Of a stretch of 64,000 bases of DNA, positions 25,800 through 37,450 are shown one piece after another. The stretch spans positions 293,001-357,000 of the forward strand of contig JACCIC010000189.1 of NCBI GenBank assembly GCA_018907035.1, written 5' to 3'. Position numbers and translations under genes: made by a program. Position 1 is the stretch's first letter. The number at the start of each line of letters is the position of its first letter. Source of the stretch: Sycobia sp. Sy_11 (taxonomy: Eukaryota; Arthropoda; Insecta; Hymenoptera; Epichrysomallidae). The notes beneath the pieces were generated by a model that was given only the letters and a program-made list of their open reading frames with translations, did not search any database and was not told where the DNA came from.

Positions 25800-25905
25800 T
25801 TCTATGTCGGTAAAGGACAACTTAACCCACCACTTTAAATTTAGATTCACCTTTGGTGTCCGACGTTTCGAACCGCTACGCTTCATCCTCAGGAAGTAAA
25901 CCGCC
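25800..25905 (-). mobile_element. Interspersed-repeat fragment with Penelope-like / degenerate hammerhead-like motif
   Basis: On the minus strand CCTGAGGATGAAG (25893-25881) is followed, after a short GC-rich segment, by CGAAACGTCG (25870-25861). The pattern CTGANGA, then a short stem, then CGAAACGTC is typical of the conserved end motif of Penelope-like and related animal repeats. CTGAGGA with GAAAC matches hammerhead core blocks, but the base pair closing helix II (G10.1-C11.1) is absent and helix III is not evident, so I do not call an active ribozyme. The adjoining sequence to 25800 (a hydrophobic, AT-rich frame) shows no domain. It is probably an old 3' fragment. Confidence 0.35.
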
Positions 25906-25909
25906 TTTA

Positions 25910-26340
25910 GTTGTTCCTTTTATTTTTTTTTTTATTATTAATATTATTTTTATTTTTAATTTTTAGCTACACATAATATTATGAAGACTGCAAGAACGAT
26001 AAAAATATTTATTATAATTTTTAAAGCTAATTTAATTATTTATATCGCCAGGATTCCAAAACAATTTCATTCGTTTAGATAACTCGAGCCATCTAGAAAA
26101 TTAAAAAGAAGCCTCTCGTTCGATAAAAATGTATTTGTAGCATGCGTCATTGGGTATCTGCTTACAACCGAATAATTCCAATCTCGAATTGATTTTCTTA
26201 TTCCAATATAATTCGAACGCGAAACAATCATCATTCGGGCTAATCGCGAACAGCGATTTTAATCGAATCGGAGGCATTGAAAATACTGGAAAAATTGCAC
26301 ACCCCGGCAACTTAGACGACAAATTGCATTCGTATTCTTT
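25910..26340. other. AT-rich spacer
   Basis: No exon-like segment. A frame running 26150-26593 starts with a non-ATG codon and has no domain. Confidence 0.55.
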
Positions 26341-26619
26341 CCCCCCGCCCCCTTATCCACATTCCAGCTCTAACGGCAACGACGGCGTCGTTTCCTGCCG
26401 ACTGTTCAACAACGCGCTCGAAAAGCTTGCCGAGCTTCCGCCGAGCGCCGCTTCGAACCAGCGCGGAGCGAGGGAAAGCGACGAAAAAGAAACAAAAAAA
26501 AAAAACGAGAAAAATCCCCACCGTCCCCGTTTGCCCGCCGCTCGTGGACGAAGGTGCGAGAGAAGGCAACGAAACGACATGGCGCAGCGCTGAAAAGGTG
26601 CGTGCAAAAGATTCTGTCC

Positions 26620-26624
<5 letters not shown>

Positions 26625-26678
<54 letters not shown>
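26625..26678. repeat. (TA)27 microsatellite
   Basis: Perfect array. Confidence 0.97.
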
Positions 26679-26680
<2 letters not shown>

Positions 26681-27459
26681 AACAGACGCACAAAAGTTAC
26701 GAGGATCTCAGTGTCGAGCCAGCTTGCCTCTTAACGAGCGCACTCTCCCTGTATAACCCCCCGTGGCTCCGCCGCGGGATAGGCTCGATTTCGCGTGCGC
26801 GCGCGCTCGCGAGTTTACGCGACGGTACATAAGACGCGCCGTTGCGGCGACGTACGTACATACACACCGATATAACGCGTTTAGGGTATAGTAGAGTAGG
26901 AGAGGGAGTGGCGGTGGGGGTGGGTGTGGGAAACCTCTACCGTTTAATTGCCAGAATTGATATGGGCCGTTCGCGTATAAACCGCGGCGGGGCTTTTGGG
27001 GTTGGCGGGTGAGGGGGGAGGAGGAGGAGCGCCGTACATCGCCGACCCGCGGCAAGAGTACGACGGGTATATAAGGGCGAGGGGCGGGCTAATATTCGCG
27101 GGGATGCGCGTGCAGTTGGCAACCTCTATTAAGTAGTCTCTACTCGCTCGCTCGTCCTCTCGCGCTCTCTCCACGAGGTTTGATAAGGCGACTACGGGCC
27201 CCTCGGGTATTCATATCGGGGCTACGAGCGCGAGAAAGTTCACTCTCACCCCCCCTCCCCCGGATCGATACCCGAGCTTTCGTTGGATGACTGCGGTGGG
27301 TGGAGGGGCGGGGGCATCGTTAGAGGTCTATAATTTGACGCGGTAAATTGCGCCTGAAACTCGCTCGTTATTTCGACGTCGTCGGTTATAACTCAATAGT
27401 TTTCGAAAACGTCGAGGGATCAAGGTAGCGGATATGTACGTGCGTGTATACATATACAT

Positions 27460-27463
<4 letters not shown>

Positions 27464-27495
<32 letters not shown>
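27464..27495. repeat. (AT)n microsatellite
   Basis: TA array followed by a T run. Confidence 0.95.
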
Positions 27496-27503
<8 letters not shown>

Positions 27504-28396
27504 TGCATATCTATGTCGTTTCCTGGATAAACCGAAATCGAGACCAAGTTTGTTGTTTTTGCTTCTTTTTCAAACAGATCTCTTGACTCCGTCGTTCGTA
27601 CAACACTGAATTTTTTTGGAAGATTATCGAAAGCTACGCGAGTTTACCATGGTAGGAGGTCGGTAGGAAGCAGAAATTTCGAACTTAAATCGTAAAAGAA
27701 CTGGTACTTGCCAAATAAAGAACTTCAACCGAATTGAAGTTTGTCTTTTATTGTCACAAATCCGGAATTTTTGTGGAAATTACCGAGTTGCGTGTTTATA
27801 AACAATGACCAAATCGACCAATTTTGTACGCTGCCCACTACAGAACTGTGTAAAAAAAATGACGAATTTCCACAAATTCTGGAGACAATTTCCTTATTTA
27901 CCGTGACGATCGACGTGGACCTGTCCATCGGTCAAACGGCAACCGTCTGTCATTAATTAAGCGCTGAAACTTAATCCGAACGCGATCGAGCAAGGAAGAA
28001 TTTCCAAGCTCGACGAAACTCGGCGAGTTTTCGCGTAAAGTACGACGACGGGTAAATCGCAACGCGGTCCCAGAGAGCGAGCGCGGACAAACCGCGCGCC
28101 GGGGCGAAAAATCGCTATTCTCGCTAACTCGTGGCGCCGCCGCAGTCGCGGGGGGTGGGGGTGGGGCTTCGTTCGCAGGTGGCTTGAATGCCGCGAGGAG
28201 GATAGAAGAGAAAGAGACGTCGGAGCGGGGAGAGGGCGGCGGGTCTTGGCTCTCGTTTCAAAAGCGTGCAACCGTGTGGGGTAACGAAAGAGCGCGCCGT
28301 TCCCGTCCCTCGCCTCCGCGATAAGGCGATACAGAGCGAGAGAGAGAGGGAGCGGATGAGAGCACGGCAGGACAAGGTTAGAATGGAAGGACGAGG

Positions 28397-28432
28397 ATAT
28401 ATATATATATATATAGAAAGAGAGAGAGAGAG
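28397..28432. repeat. Compound (AT)n-(GA)n
   Basis: A short TA array directly followed by GAAAGAGAGA. Confidence 0.93.
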
Positions 28433-28797
28433 TGAGATTAGGTGGAGGGAGGGGGCGAGAAGTCGCGGATTAAGGTTACGACGGGCGAGCCGCGGAGAGC
28501 CGAGATTTCGCGCGATATCCGGCCCTTCTCTCTTTATAATTTGACGGCTCGCCTCGAATAAAGGGGCGAGGCGGTTCGCGCCCCTTCTGCTTCTCTCATC
28601 TACGCCTATCCACGACAAAACTCGGAATTAACCCGACACTGCACGCGAAACGTCCTCGAAGCATTTACCCGTTAAATTTTCCAGCGATCGCGTTCACGTA
28701 ACTTCGCTCGGCTCCACTCGTCGCGATTTTTCGCAACGACGACGCGATATAGTCGCGGCTAAAGTCTTCTTGAAAAACGAGAACAAAAGAAGAAACC

Positions 28798-28817
28798 AAA
28801 AAAAAAAAAAAAAAAAA
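28798..28817. repeat. Poly-A tract, 20 nt
   Basis: An uninterrupted A run. No retroposon body is recognised upstream. Confidence 0.95.
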
Positions 28818-29349
28818 CGGAAAAAAGCTCCACCCACCGCTCCCCTCGCGCCCGACTCCATCGAGTTTTACGCGGCGGAGCCGCCCGATTAATAAAATTA
28901 AAATCGCTGCGCGGAATTCGATTTTAATAATTTAAAAGCCAGGGGCAGGCCGCGTTGAGCCAGAGGACCGCCCTGTAACGGTCGGCCGCGGGAACGAATT
29001 TCAACGCGGACGGCCCGATCGGCCGTGCGCGAATGCGAAATTGCAATTTAAAATCGATGTATACAGATATCCGTGTACATATATATATGTATATTCGCTC
29101 GGGATATATCGTAACGCTGATGTCCCCGCCTCGCTCGCCCGGAAATTTCATATGTAATTAGTGCAATATCGGGATTGTCCGAGCGCCGCTCGGCGCGTGT
29201 CCCGAATGATCTAGATTTTAAATTTGCGCGATCGCCGGCGCGTTAAATTTTCGGGAAATTCAATGCATCCCCTCTTTCGGCGCGTCGGACAAATAATGGC
29301 TCTCCTGCCTTTTTATTCGTGTGTCCGTGCTATAATGGCGCGATTTACG

Positions 29350-30240
29350 AAAAAAAATTCGTTGCGTAATATTTTTTTTCTTCTGTTATCGATGCAATTA
29401 GTAACGTCTTTGTAGTAAATTTCAGTTTCTGCTATTCATGGCGCTTCGGCAGAAATTGTTCGCTCCCGTGTTAAGCAAATACCTTTATCTTTAACGCACA
29501 CGCGCGATAAATTCGATTTTTCTTATGTATTAACACGGTTTTTCGTTCTCACAATTATTATTAACATTATATGCAGCTCCTATAAAAAAACGGATTGTAT
29601 TGTGGAAATGACAAATGAGAATCTTAGGGTATCTCTTTATAAGTTTCGCGTGGAATTTTCAAATTCATTCAAGAGAACTTTTCGAATAAATAATTTGTGG
29701 CATCATTTTTTCGTGAAAGTGTGCAGCTGTTAATACACGCGTATATATATTATGAATCATGGCGATATTAGAAAGTCAGCCAGTAGCAAGTCATGCAGTA
29801 TTCTATAGATTTACTGATAAATATTATATGTTTATTTATATTTTATTGTCAAATTAATTAAATAACTATGTATATTTTATTCGCAATTTTCCTAAATTTC
29901 ATATGAGAGAGAACAATTGTAAAAATTCAAACAATATAAATCAGACAGTAAAAATGAGGCAAACTGCGTAAGGAGAGTGACAGAACAATTTTCACACTCC
30001 CCCCCCCCACCTGATCACTAAAAATCTGGCATAATTGAAGTCCGTACATCTTTACATGCATATGTATATCATAACTTATGTTTCTTGAAAAGAAATGCAA
30101 AACGTCGCAGCCGATGCTCGAAAATGTTGAGGAGAAAAAAAACAGTGTGAATTAACATCAAATATTCATGCCGTTGCCAATTTGATCGTGTAAGCCAGGA
30201 GCCCTCGCATGTTCATTGCCTGCTCTCCACGCCGGTTCTC
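29350..30240. other. AT-rich gene-free stretch
   Basis: Stop-dense. A C10 run at about 30,000 is the only notable feature. Confidence 0.6.
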
Positions 30241-30265
30241 TATATATATATATATATATTATATA
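30241..30265. repeat. (TA)n microsatellite
   Basis: Short array with one TT interruption. Confidence 0.93.
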
Positions 30266-30363
30266 CAGAGTGGCGCGGCGCAAAGGAGCGGCGGCCGTCG
30301 ACGGCAGCGCGGGTTCGCCGACAAAGCCTCGGGATGCCCGACGGTGTTCGTCTAACCAGTTTG

Positions 30364-30370
<7 letters not shown>

Positions 30371-30408
<38 letters not shown>
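30371..30408. repeat. (CT)n microsatellite
   Basis: Nearly perfect array, about 270 nt upstream of the candidate exon acceptor. Confidence 0.96.
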
Positions 30409-30420
<12 letters not shown>

Positions 30421-30678
30421 GGCCGCCTCCCCCCTCTACCACCACCCCGGGGGTTGGATAAAGGAGGACACAGCAACACGTGTAAATTTGCTGCTGCGAG
30501 GATCTCGTACCCCCCACCCTCATACTCCGGGCGCGCTTAAGTTCTTTGTCCAGTGGTCTCGTCCTCGTCGGCGTTGCAGTTTCGTCGGTTTTACTCTCGT
30601 GTTCTGAAAGCTCATTAGAGATTGGTTTTTCCGTTTGTTTTGCTTCTTTTTTGTTTGTTTATTTGTTTTTTCTTTTAG

Positions 30679-30831
30679 TCGCTAGCGGAGAGGATTGTTC
30701 AAAGTGGGTCGTCGCCGGCGGGCTGAGCTTCGAAGGATATGACGGAATCGAGACGTTTATCCGACGCGCAGCTGCAGTACGGCCGCCGAGGCGTTCTGAA
30801 AATTGTACATTGTCGTACACAGCGAGGGAAG
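30679..30831 (+). CDS. Candidate small exon with start codon
   Basis: A pyrimidine-rich acceptor (TTTTTTCTTTTAG, next base 30679) and a consensus donor (AAG|GTAAGA at 30832) delimit 153 nt. An ATG at 30739 opens 31 codons beginning MTESRRLSDAQLQYGRR and ending in phase 0; a TGA lies in frame upstream, as in a 5' leader. Two downstream acceptors are possible, at 30891 (a 59-nt intron) or at 31821. A second frame across the exon is also open (containing SFEGYDGIETFIRR) but meets a stop in either downstream exon. There is no family resemblance. It could be a 5' exon, a long noncoding RNA or a false pair of splice signals. Confidence 0.28.
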
Positions 30832-30890
30832 GTAAGATCACAATTAATTAATTTCACGATGGGGCTTTTTTTTTCTACTTTTGATTCCAG

Positions 30891-30940
30891 AACTTGCGCC
30901 GAGGCCAGGACGGATTCGGCCACGAATTCGCCACGGATTA
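30891..30940 (+). CDS. Alternative short terminal exon
   Basis: A strong acceptor (long T tract, TTTTGATTCCAG) precedes 30891. Joined in phase 0 to the candidate exon ending at 30831, it adds NLRRGQDGFGHEFATD and a TAA, giving a 47-residue peptide. The intron would be 59 nt, near the lower limit for insects. No known peptide is recognised. Confidence 0.15.
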
Positions 30941-30989
30941 AATTAGCTCGGGCTCCGATTATTACCAAAACGAGACCCACAAACTTTTG

Positions 30990-31820
30990 ATGCCTAACGC
31001 CGTCCCGTTTTCGAGATATGCTAATATCCTGTTTAAAATTGAGTACTTTCTTTTCTAATTAACTTGGATATAATATAATATCAAGCCGGAGAAATGACAG
31101 CAATGTAAGGGTGTAGTTTTAGGAGATGGGATTTCGAGTGAAAAAAAGAGAAAGAAAAAAAGAAATCAAACAAAGATCGAACAAGGCAACGTTTAATTAA
31201 ATCGGGATCAAGATAATTTGATAACCAAATAGAAGATAATCTTCTCGAGAACAATGCAACGCTCTAATGGGAAACTTGATAGTCAAGTCAGCTCTCGAAC
31301 TGTTTCTAATCCATGACACTTTAATTGTCTCGGACGCCGTGAATGCTTTTATTATTATTTTTTCATTTATATAAAAAATTCCTGCACGTTTTATTAGATA
31401 GAACTACGAAGATATCGCTATAACCGCTCTTTGTGAAGGTTTCTTGAGACAGAGGTTTACCGAAAGAATCGATACTTGGATAGAACGTAGCGAATTATAA
31501 TTCCGTTGAATTAGAAAAGGTCGATTTGGTTGATAAATTTTTGCTTCAAAATTGGATCAAATAAAATTAGGTAAAATCAATTACAAGCAATTACAAGAAT
31601 CGAAACAAATTTCATAAAATCGAGTCGAACCCGAAGTTCGCGGGCCTCGATAATATTCGGCGGAAAAAAGGGGGAGGGGCCGATTTACCGTGCGAGCCTA
31701 AGAGCCAGAAGAACATCCACGACTTCTTTCAATTCCTCAAAGTCGCGGCTCGGGGCGGTCGGATCAAAGCACCGCCGAGATTTCGTAGCTCCTTTAACCT
31801 CCTATTATTCAACTACACAG
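30990..31820. other. AT-rich stretch between candidate exons
   Basis: Stop-dense and intron-like. It turns GC-mixed after 31,640. Confidence 0.5.
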
Positions 31821-31863
31821 GCTGGAGTGATCGTGGGAGAGGATGAAAATCTGGCCGCAGTCG
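31821..31863 (+). CDS. Candidate 43-nt micro-exon
   Basis: The segment follows TATTATTCAACTACACAG and precedes a consensus donor (TCG|GTAAGTGAG). Of its three frames only one is open, AGVIVGEDENLAAV. That frame requires phase 0 input, which is what the candidate exon ending at 30831 supplies. It would leave phase 1. The agreement is suggestive, but the exon is very short and no following exon was identified. Confidence 0.22.
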
Positions 31864-31869
31864 GTAAGT

Positions 31870-33050
31870 GAGCTCCTCCCCCCCCTCTTCTTTCCGTGAA
31901 GCTGTCTTTGTATCGACTACGGCGCTAAGTCTATGTATCCCGGACCGGTCGCAGAACGCCTCGGACGGGGAGATTTATCGCGGATGCGCGGCGGTGCGCA
32001 GGGGTCCGAGGGCCGTTAATGCAAAGCGCGAGCAACGGAGAAAGGAGCTCTTTATCCCTCTCGCGCGTACTCCCCGCCCGTCCTCCGCCCTCGAGTCGAG
32101 TGCGGGAGAGCGGCTACGCCGCGGTCTATCGAGTTGAAACACGGGGCTTCTTCCATTCTCCGCACTTTCTCCCTTCCGCCCCGTCGACGCAGACCCCCGG
32201 GCCGTACGGTAAGAGCGACCTCCGTGTCAGTTTCCGGTTTTTAGCCGAGGGGCTGCTACTGCTGCGTACGTGAAAACACGTCGCGTACGAGGATGGTAGG
32301 GACGGTGGGGCGGGGCGGGGGGATGGGGTTGCGGCAGATAACGTCGGAGGAAAAGGTCGAGTCACCGGGGTAGGGAAAAGCTCGGGGAATTGTCATCAAG
32401 GGATTCGCCCGGGGGCGTTAAAATATTCCCAGCGGCTGATTTCTGCTACCTTGCGCAGATCCTCTCTCCCCCCCCCCGCCCCGGCTCACCCGCGCGAAAA
32501 ACCGAGCCGGGCAGGATCGCGTCGTTTTCATATCTAACGTCAGAACCATCTCCCCGGCCCCCTCTCTCCTTTTACGTACTCTGCCGAGCTTCCGCTGGCC
32601 TTCCGCTCGTCTCCTCGGCTCTGCTCTCAATATGATCTCGGTATCGCAGCAGTAGCGGCAGCAGCTCTCCCTACCCCCCTCCCGCCGGTGTAACGAAAAT
32701 TCTTTATTACTTTCTCTTTCTCCCCTCCCCCCTTCTGAGGCAGCCTCGCGAGCTTCGGTACGAAATCTTTCTGAAACAGCACCCGCTCCGCCTTCTCGAG
32801 CTGCCTCTGGGCCTCTGCCCGTGCGTCTCGCCTTTAATCCCGTCGAGGTTGCCTGTGCTCTCCGCTTACGCCCAGTTTCTTTAATCAATTATTCCCGTGT
32901 ACGAAAAGCGCGAGCTATTGTTAAGCGTGGCGAGCTTCTCTGGCTGCCCTCGTAATTTAGGGCTTAGGTCGAGTGCTTGTGTTTGGAGCACGGGCAATAA
33001 TTTAGAGCAAGGTATCTTTCGAAAATCTACGAATTATAACTACGAATTAT
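31870..33050. other. CpG-rich stretch, no gene recognised
   Basis: Chance frames on both strands, with poly-C runs near 31,880 and 32,469. No further splice-bounded open segment follows the 43-nt candidate. Confidence 0.5.
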
Positions 33051-33751
33051 GTGAGAATTCGTTTTATAGCCCGGTTTCCGTCGATTTATCCTTTCGCATT
33101 CGCACTGGATCACTCAAGGTGTCTGTCTTTACGTTTAGCGGTGCTGTCGGCTTGGGAGAAAGTTGTAGAAGCAAATGTAAACAAACGTCACTTGAAACTT
33201 TTCTGGATACCAGCTCATGTTGGAATTAAAGGAAATGAGGAAGCGGATAGGCTAGCTAAATTCGCTACAAACACAGATATCCCTGAAATACCCCTTCTTC
33301 ACTACACGGATCTACATGAATCGCCACGTCTGAAAGCCACAACTCAAACAAAAAACACCATAACTGACGAAGGGCAACGTAAAGGTAAAAGATTTTATCA
33401 AGTTTTCTATAATCAGAGAGCATACCCGTAGTTCAAGGACAGTAAACTGGACAGATTCACTATCGTTTCAATAAATCGAATTCGTTCCAGTGACTACAAT
33501 CTAGCAGCATCTCTGGCTCGCATTGGCTTTATAAATAACTCGATCTATTCTTGTGGACGCGAAGACGAAGACATTAATCATGTACTATGGAATGTCGTCT
33601 CTACAGTAGTCAGCGACAAAAATTAATAGAAAATCTAGACAAAAATAAAATAAAATCACCCTTTAATATCGAAACCATTATTGGCTCACCAAATATATAA
33701 ACTTGTATGTCCATCACTATATTTCTAAGAGAATGTAACAAAAAATTGTAA
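33050..33751 (+). pseudogene. Non-LTR retrotransposon 3' remnant (RNase H and C-terminal domain), inactivated
   Basis: The translated strand shows the end of a LINE ORF2. FWIPAHVGIKGNEEADRLAK (about 33201-33260) is the classic C-terminal part of a retroelement RNase H domain, ending in the His and Asp region. After a TAG at 33429-33431, where a tryptophan codon would be expected, the same frame continues with RSSDYNLAASLARIGF and a Cys/His segment (YSCGREDEDINHVLW), as in I/Jockey-group elements. A one-base loss near 33592 shifts frame to CRLYSSQRQKLIENL and onward. TAA codons at 33698 and 33749 close it. The 5' part of the RNase H (expected near 33110-33150) is scrambled, and no reverse transcriptase is present. 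The copy is 5'-truncated and dead. The exact clade is uncertain. Confidence 0.85.
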
Positions 33752-33759
33752 ATTGAAAA

Positions 33760-34430
33760 AAGAAAATTGAAACCATAATGTATATTGTCCAATTTGAAAC
33801 TCTGTAAGCTATATGTAAAATTTACAAATACTTGTAGGAATATGATACAGATTTGTAACAGATATCGGTAGCTATAAAAATTTTTATAAAGATCAATTAA
33901 ACAATTATAGAGATGTAGCTGATTTAATTTTTTATGTAGAAACTTTTCTATTTAGTGTGTCTAGTGCGTATGAATCGACGGAAGAAATTGTAGCTTTGGT
34001 AATGTATCGCATCATTTAATTATACCGAATCAATGAATCGAGTCTTTAATGCCCAAAGATTCGTTTTTGACGTTAACTGTAACCCCTTAAAAATTTCAAT
34101 ATTAAATTATTAATCGAGTTTTTGTCAGATACTAAAATGCCCCGTAGAATACAATTTGAAGCCCCTTTGGTAGGAAAGTTCGAAGAAAAATCATTTTATT
34201 GGAAAACACCACATTTTCGACTATTTTTAAGTGCGCTACTTTAGAATATGATATTAAAAATCAAGAAATTTTTCCAAGTATAAATTTCCTCTCTTCAAAA
34301 ACAATACCGTTAAGTTTTATGCCATCCGTGTTTAAAAATTAGCCCTAGAAGCAGATTGTTACAAATCGAACATTAACATTTATTCGTCGGAATCTAAGCA
34401 GTTCTACGCAAGAAAAAAGCAATGAAAAAG
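33760..34430. other. AT-rich stretch downstream of the retroelement
   Basis: The first 70-100 nt may be the element's 3' untranslated part. No poly-A tail or target-site duplication could be placed. Confidence 0.5.
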
Positions 34431-35271
34431 AAATCTTCCGATTTGTCGGGGCGGAAGATAATTCTGCTTCTGCGACATTTCAAAATTCACCGGCACGCTC
34501 GCATCGCGCGCTATCTCCCACACACACGCGCAATTACGCTTAACTCTCGTGAGAAACGACTCTGCTCTAATTTTTACGCCCACTCGTCGCTCGGCGCGCT
34601 AGCCGTCCTCTCTAATTCTACATTCCCCGGCTCGCCAAGATCGACTCGTCTCCGAGAGCGGGCCAGTATATTTTTAACAGCCTCCCTCCCCCTCCCCTCC
34701 GCCAGTCTATATCTCCGCGGAGCTTCCCGACATTTTGATGGCTTTTCAAATCAACCGAGGGGGGACCAACCCCGCGATTGGCCCGGGAATTAACTTACGG
34801 CTCACGTACTGGATGAGCTCGTGCCATTGTTAAACTTCCTTCCCATCCCTCCCCCGTCCCCGCCGTTCCCAACCTCTTACTCGCAGAACTTCGCTCGCCT
34901 TCCTCCTTCCGACTGTTCGTGTAACGCTCGCGAAAATGAAACGCTGGGATATTCCGGCGCGCCTGGAATTGCCGATATTAGTGAGTCTCTCTCTCTCTCT
35001 CTATATCTCTCTCTATCCCCCCGTCCTGCTTCCTCTCCACTCCGTCGCCTCACTTCCTGTTTTGAAAGGCAGGCGCAACGTGAAGAAGCGGATTTTAGGG
35101 GGGGGGGAGTGATCGTGGGGGATATCCCTCCTGGAAATCTGCAGACGCGCGAGGTCGAGGAGCGTGTTTACGATGATCGCATTCTGCAGATCGGATAAGC
35201 GGCTCGTCGCCACTGACTGGTCCAAGGACGAGTGGGGAAGGGAGAAATGCGCGAGAAGGAACGACGAAAGA

Positions 35272-35296
35272 GACAGAGAGAGAGAGAGAGAGAGAG
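35272..35296. repeat. (GA)n microsatellite
   Basis: GA array running into a G8 run. Confidence 0.95.
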
Positions 35297-35409
35297 GGGG
35301 GGGCGCGGCAGAGAAACGAGCGGCGAACGTTTTAACGCCAGAAATCGTGGATTCCGCGCCGCCGGTGGGAAATTCGCTTTATTTCCGCTGGTCGGGTTGT
35401 TCGGCAAGG

Positions 35410-35410
<1 letters not shown>

Positions 35411-35451
<41 letters not shown>
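35411..35451. repeat. (TA)n microsatellite
   Basis: A perfect array followed by TGTGTGTATA. Confidence 0.97.
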
Positions 35452-35453
<2 letters not shown>

Positions 35454-35978
35454 GTGTGTATATACTTTCCGTTCTAATTTCGCAGAACTCACGGATTCTC
35501 GGAAAATTCGCGCGCGAAATTAAACGAGCCGAGCTGTCGTTGCGCGGCTCTTAAAGAGTCGAAAGCCGCGAAGCAAAGGATAAAATTAATAAATCCGTCG
35601 CCTCGTTTCTTGAGCGTGCATTCGGCAGTTTTCTTTTTTTGAGGATGTAGAACCAAAGCAAGAAAAAATAAATCTGAAAAAAAAACGGTGGTTAAGCTAT
35701 CAGAAACGAACGAGCTTGCTTGTTCGAATTGCCAGGGAATAAGATCGTCAAAGGCGCGGGGCGCAGGGGGGAGGGGGCGAGGTTAAAATTTTTTCACCTC
35801 CCCCCAACCCACCGAGCCCTTGGCAAACATATTCTTCGGTGTGCCGGGAATTTTAATCACTTTAGGCGAAATTTGTGTAATCTGCGAGTTTCCGGGCGGC
35901 TTTCGCGCAGGCAGTTTACACTTTGCATTAGTTATACCGTTTTAGTATGCGCGGCTTTTATACATATAGAATCTGGAC

Positions 35979-36062
35979 AGAGAGAGAGAGAAAGAGATAG
36001 AGAGAATGGGATAGAGGGAGAGGAAGGGAGAGAGAGAGAGAGAGAGATAGAGAGAGAGAGAG
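35979..36062. repeat. Interrupted (GA)n purine tract, about 84 nt
   Basis: GA units with GATA, GGGA and AAA interruptions. Confidence 0.95.
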
Positions 36063-36089
36063 TCAGAACGAAAAGGAGAATGCTCGTGC

Positions 36090-36840
36090 GATATAATGTA
36101 TAAATTCATACAATTTTCATTCTTGCTTTATTAATTATTCGAATCGAAATTAGCAATAAGTGCTAATAAATATTATTTCAGCCATTCATTTTACATATTA
36201 AATTCGTAATCAAATGCGCAAATTCAACCTGGGCTTGGGGCTTCGCGCATTGTTCAGACGTTATAATTCATAATATTTGTAAAATACTTGCTGTTAATAA
36301 AGTGGATTAAAAATCGTTTCTAATTTTCGCTTACATTTCGCTTGTAAACACTGAAAACTGGTTATTTTTTTTTTGAAAATAGTAAAAAAAGGGATATTGA
36401 AAAATGAACATGATGTACAAAATATGGTGAAAGAAGATTGGAAAATTATGAAGCGCTCTAGTGATCTAAATTTCATACTCCGAAAATGCGTCGTTTCCGA
36501 CGAATTTATTCCAATCGCGCGTCCGGCCACGTTTGGCATTTACTACTCGGCCATTTTACCGCTTGTCTTTACGACTTTACCAAGCATCGCAATGAAACAA
36601 TTTAAGATTATACATATTTATGTATGGTATATGCACAAATACTTATTGGTATCGCAACGATGCGCAATCCTATTGTATTCGATTAATGGCCAAGGCTCCA
36701 TTCGCGAGCGATTCGTCCGACACCGGCGGATTTTTCCTTTAAAGCCGCATTTGTCCCGCTCATTTAACTTTACGACTGAAAACAAATAGAAGAGAGATTA
36801 TAGGGAAATCCCCGAAGATCCTCACCCGACGCTCCCCTTT
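36090..36840. other. AT-rich stretch, one unsupported open frame
   Basis: A 138-codon frame at 36373-36789 (+) begins with a non-ATG codon, has no domain and no acceptor of quality. It is treated as chance. Confidence 0.5.
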
Positions 36841-37450
36841 AAAATGCCCTACAAATATACGAACCGGATAAGCCGACGCTTCTTTTCTCCTTCCTCCTCC
36901 TTCTTTACTCCCGGGCAATCCGGCTCGGGCGCCCAAATCCTCTTCAGATCAGACCCCGGCATCCGGTGGCGAGGAAGAGCGGGCGAGGGCTGCGGCGGTA
37001 GGGCGGGGGGTGGGCGCGGAGAGATACTCTCGACCAGATCAAGAGATGGAAGAGAGTGGGGCGGAGAGGGAGCGCGAGCGACGGGTAGATAGACAGAGAG
37101 CCAGATATTGTGTTAAAGCGCCGGGTAATATCGAGCTCGGCGAACGAGGGGGGGGGGGTACGGCGGGGGAAGGAGGGCCCGTGTGTAGCTCACGGTTGCA
37201 TGCGGAAGGGTCGGACGAGCCGATATCGCCAAAGGGGACGAGACGCCGAGGCGGACACGAGCGCGCGCGCGCGAGACCGCGAGCTTCCACCTCCTTCCGG
37301 CCCTCTCTACTACCCGCGCTCCGCTCCCCGCGCGAACGCGGGCTGAGACGGCCGGACCTGCCTCTCGCGCCGACCGCGGATCGAATCGAGGGGTGGCGCG
37401 AGGGGGGGGGGAGCGCGACGCTCGTACGCAGATAATGCTGATCTAATCGT
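36840..37450. other. CpG-rich stretch with poly-G runs
   Basis: Strong CpG content, G8-G11 runs at 37,148 and 37,404 and a (CG)n word at 37,261. It is island-like; no gene recognised. Confidence 0.5.

Larger units (their letters stand above)
26680..29350. other. CpG-rich mosaic, no gene recognised
   Basis: Unique CpG-rich sequence with short AT islands at 27,400-27,900. Frames on both strands overlap and are unsupported. A repeat-free AT/CpG part at 28,870-29,250 could be regulatory, but no motif stands out. Confidence 0.5.
34430..35700. other. CpG-rich mosaic, no gene recognised
   Basis: It contains a frame reading GVIVGDIPPGNLQTR ... DRILQIG (about 35109-35198), which superficially resembles a PDZ domain but ends at a stop without a donor. 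Other frames are unsupported. Confidence 0.5.

Noticed and set aside
36373..36789. 138-codon + frame in AT-rich DNA
   Set aside because: Non-ATG start and no acceptor or domain. Its length is mildly unusual but not enough.
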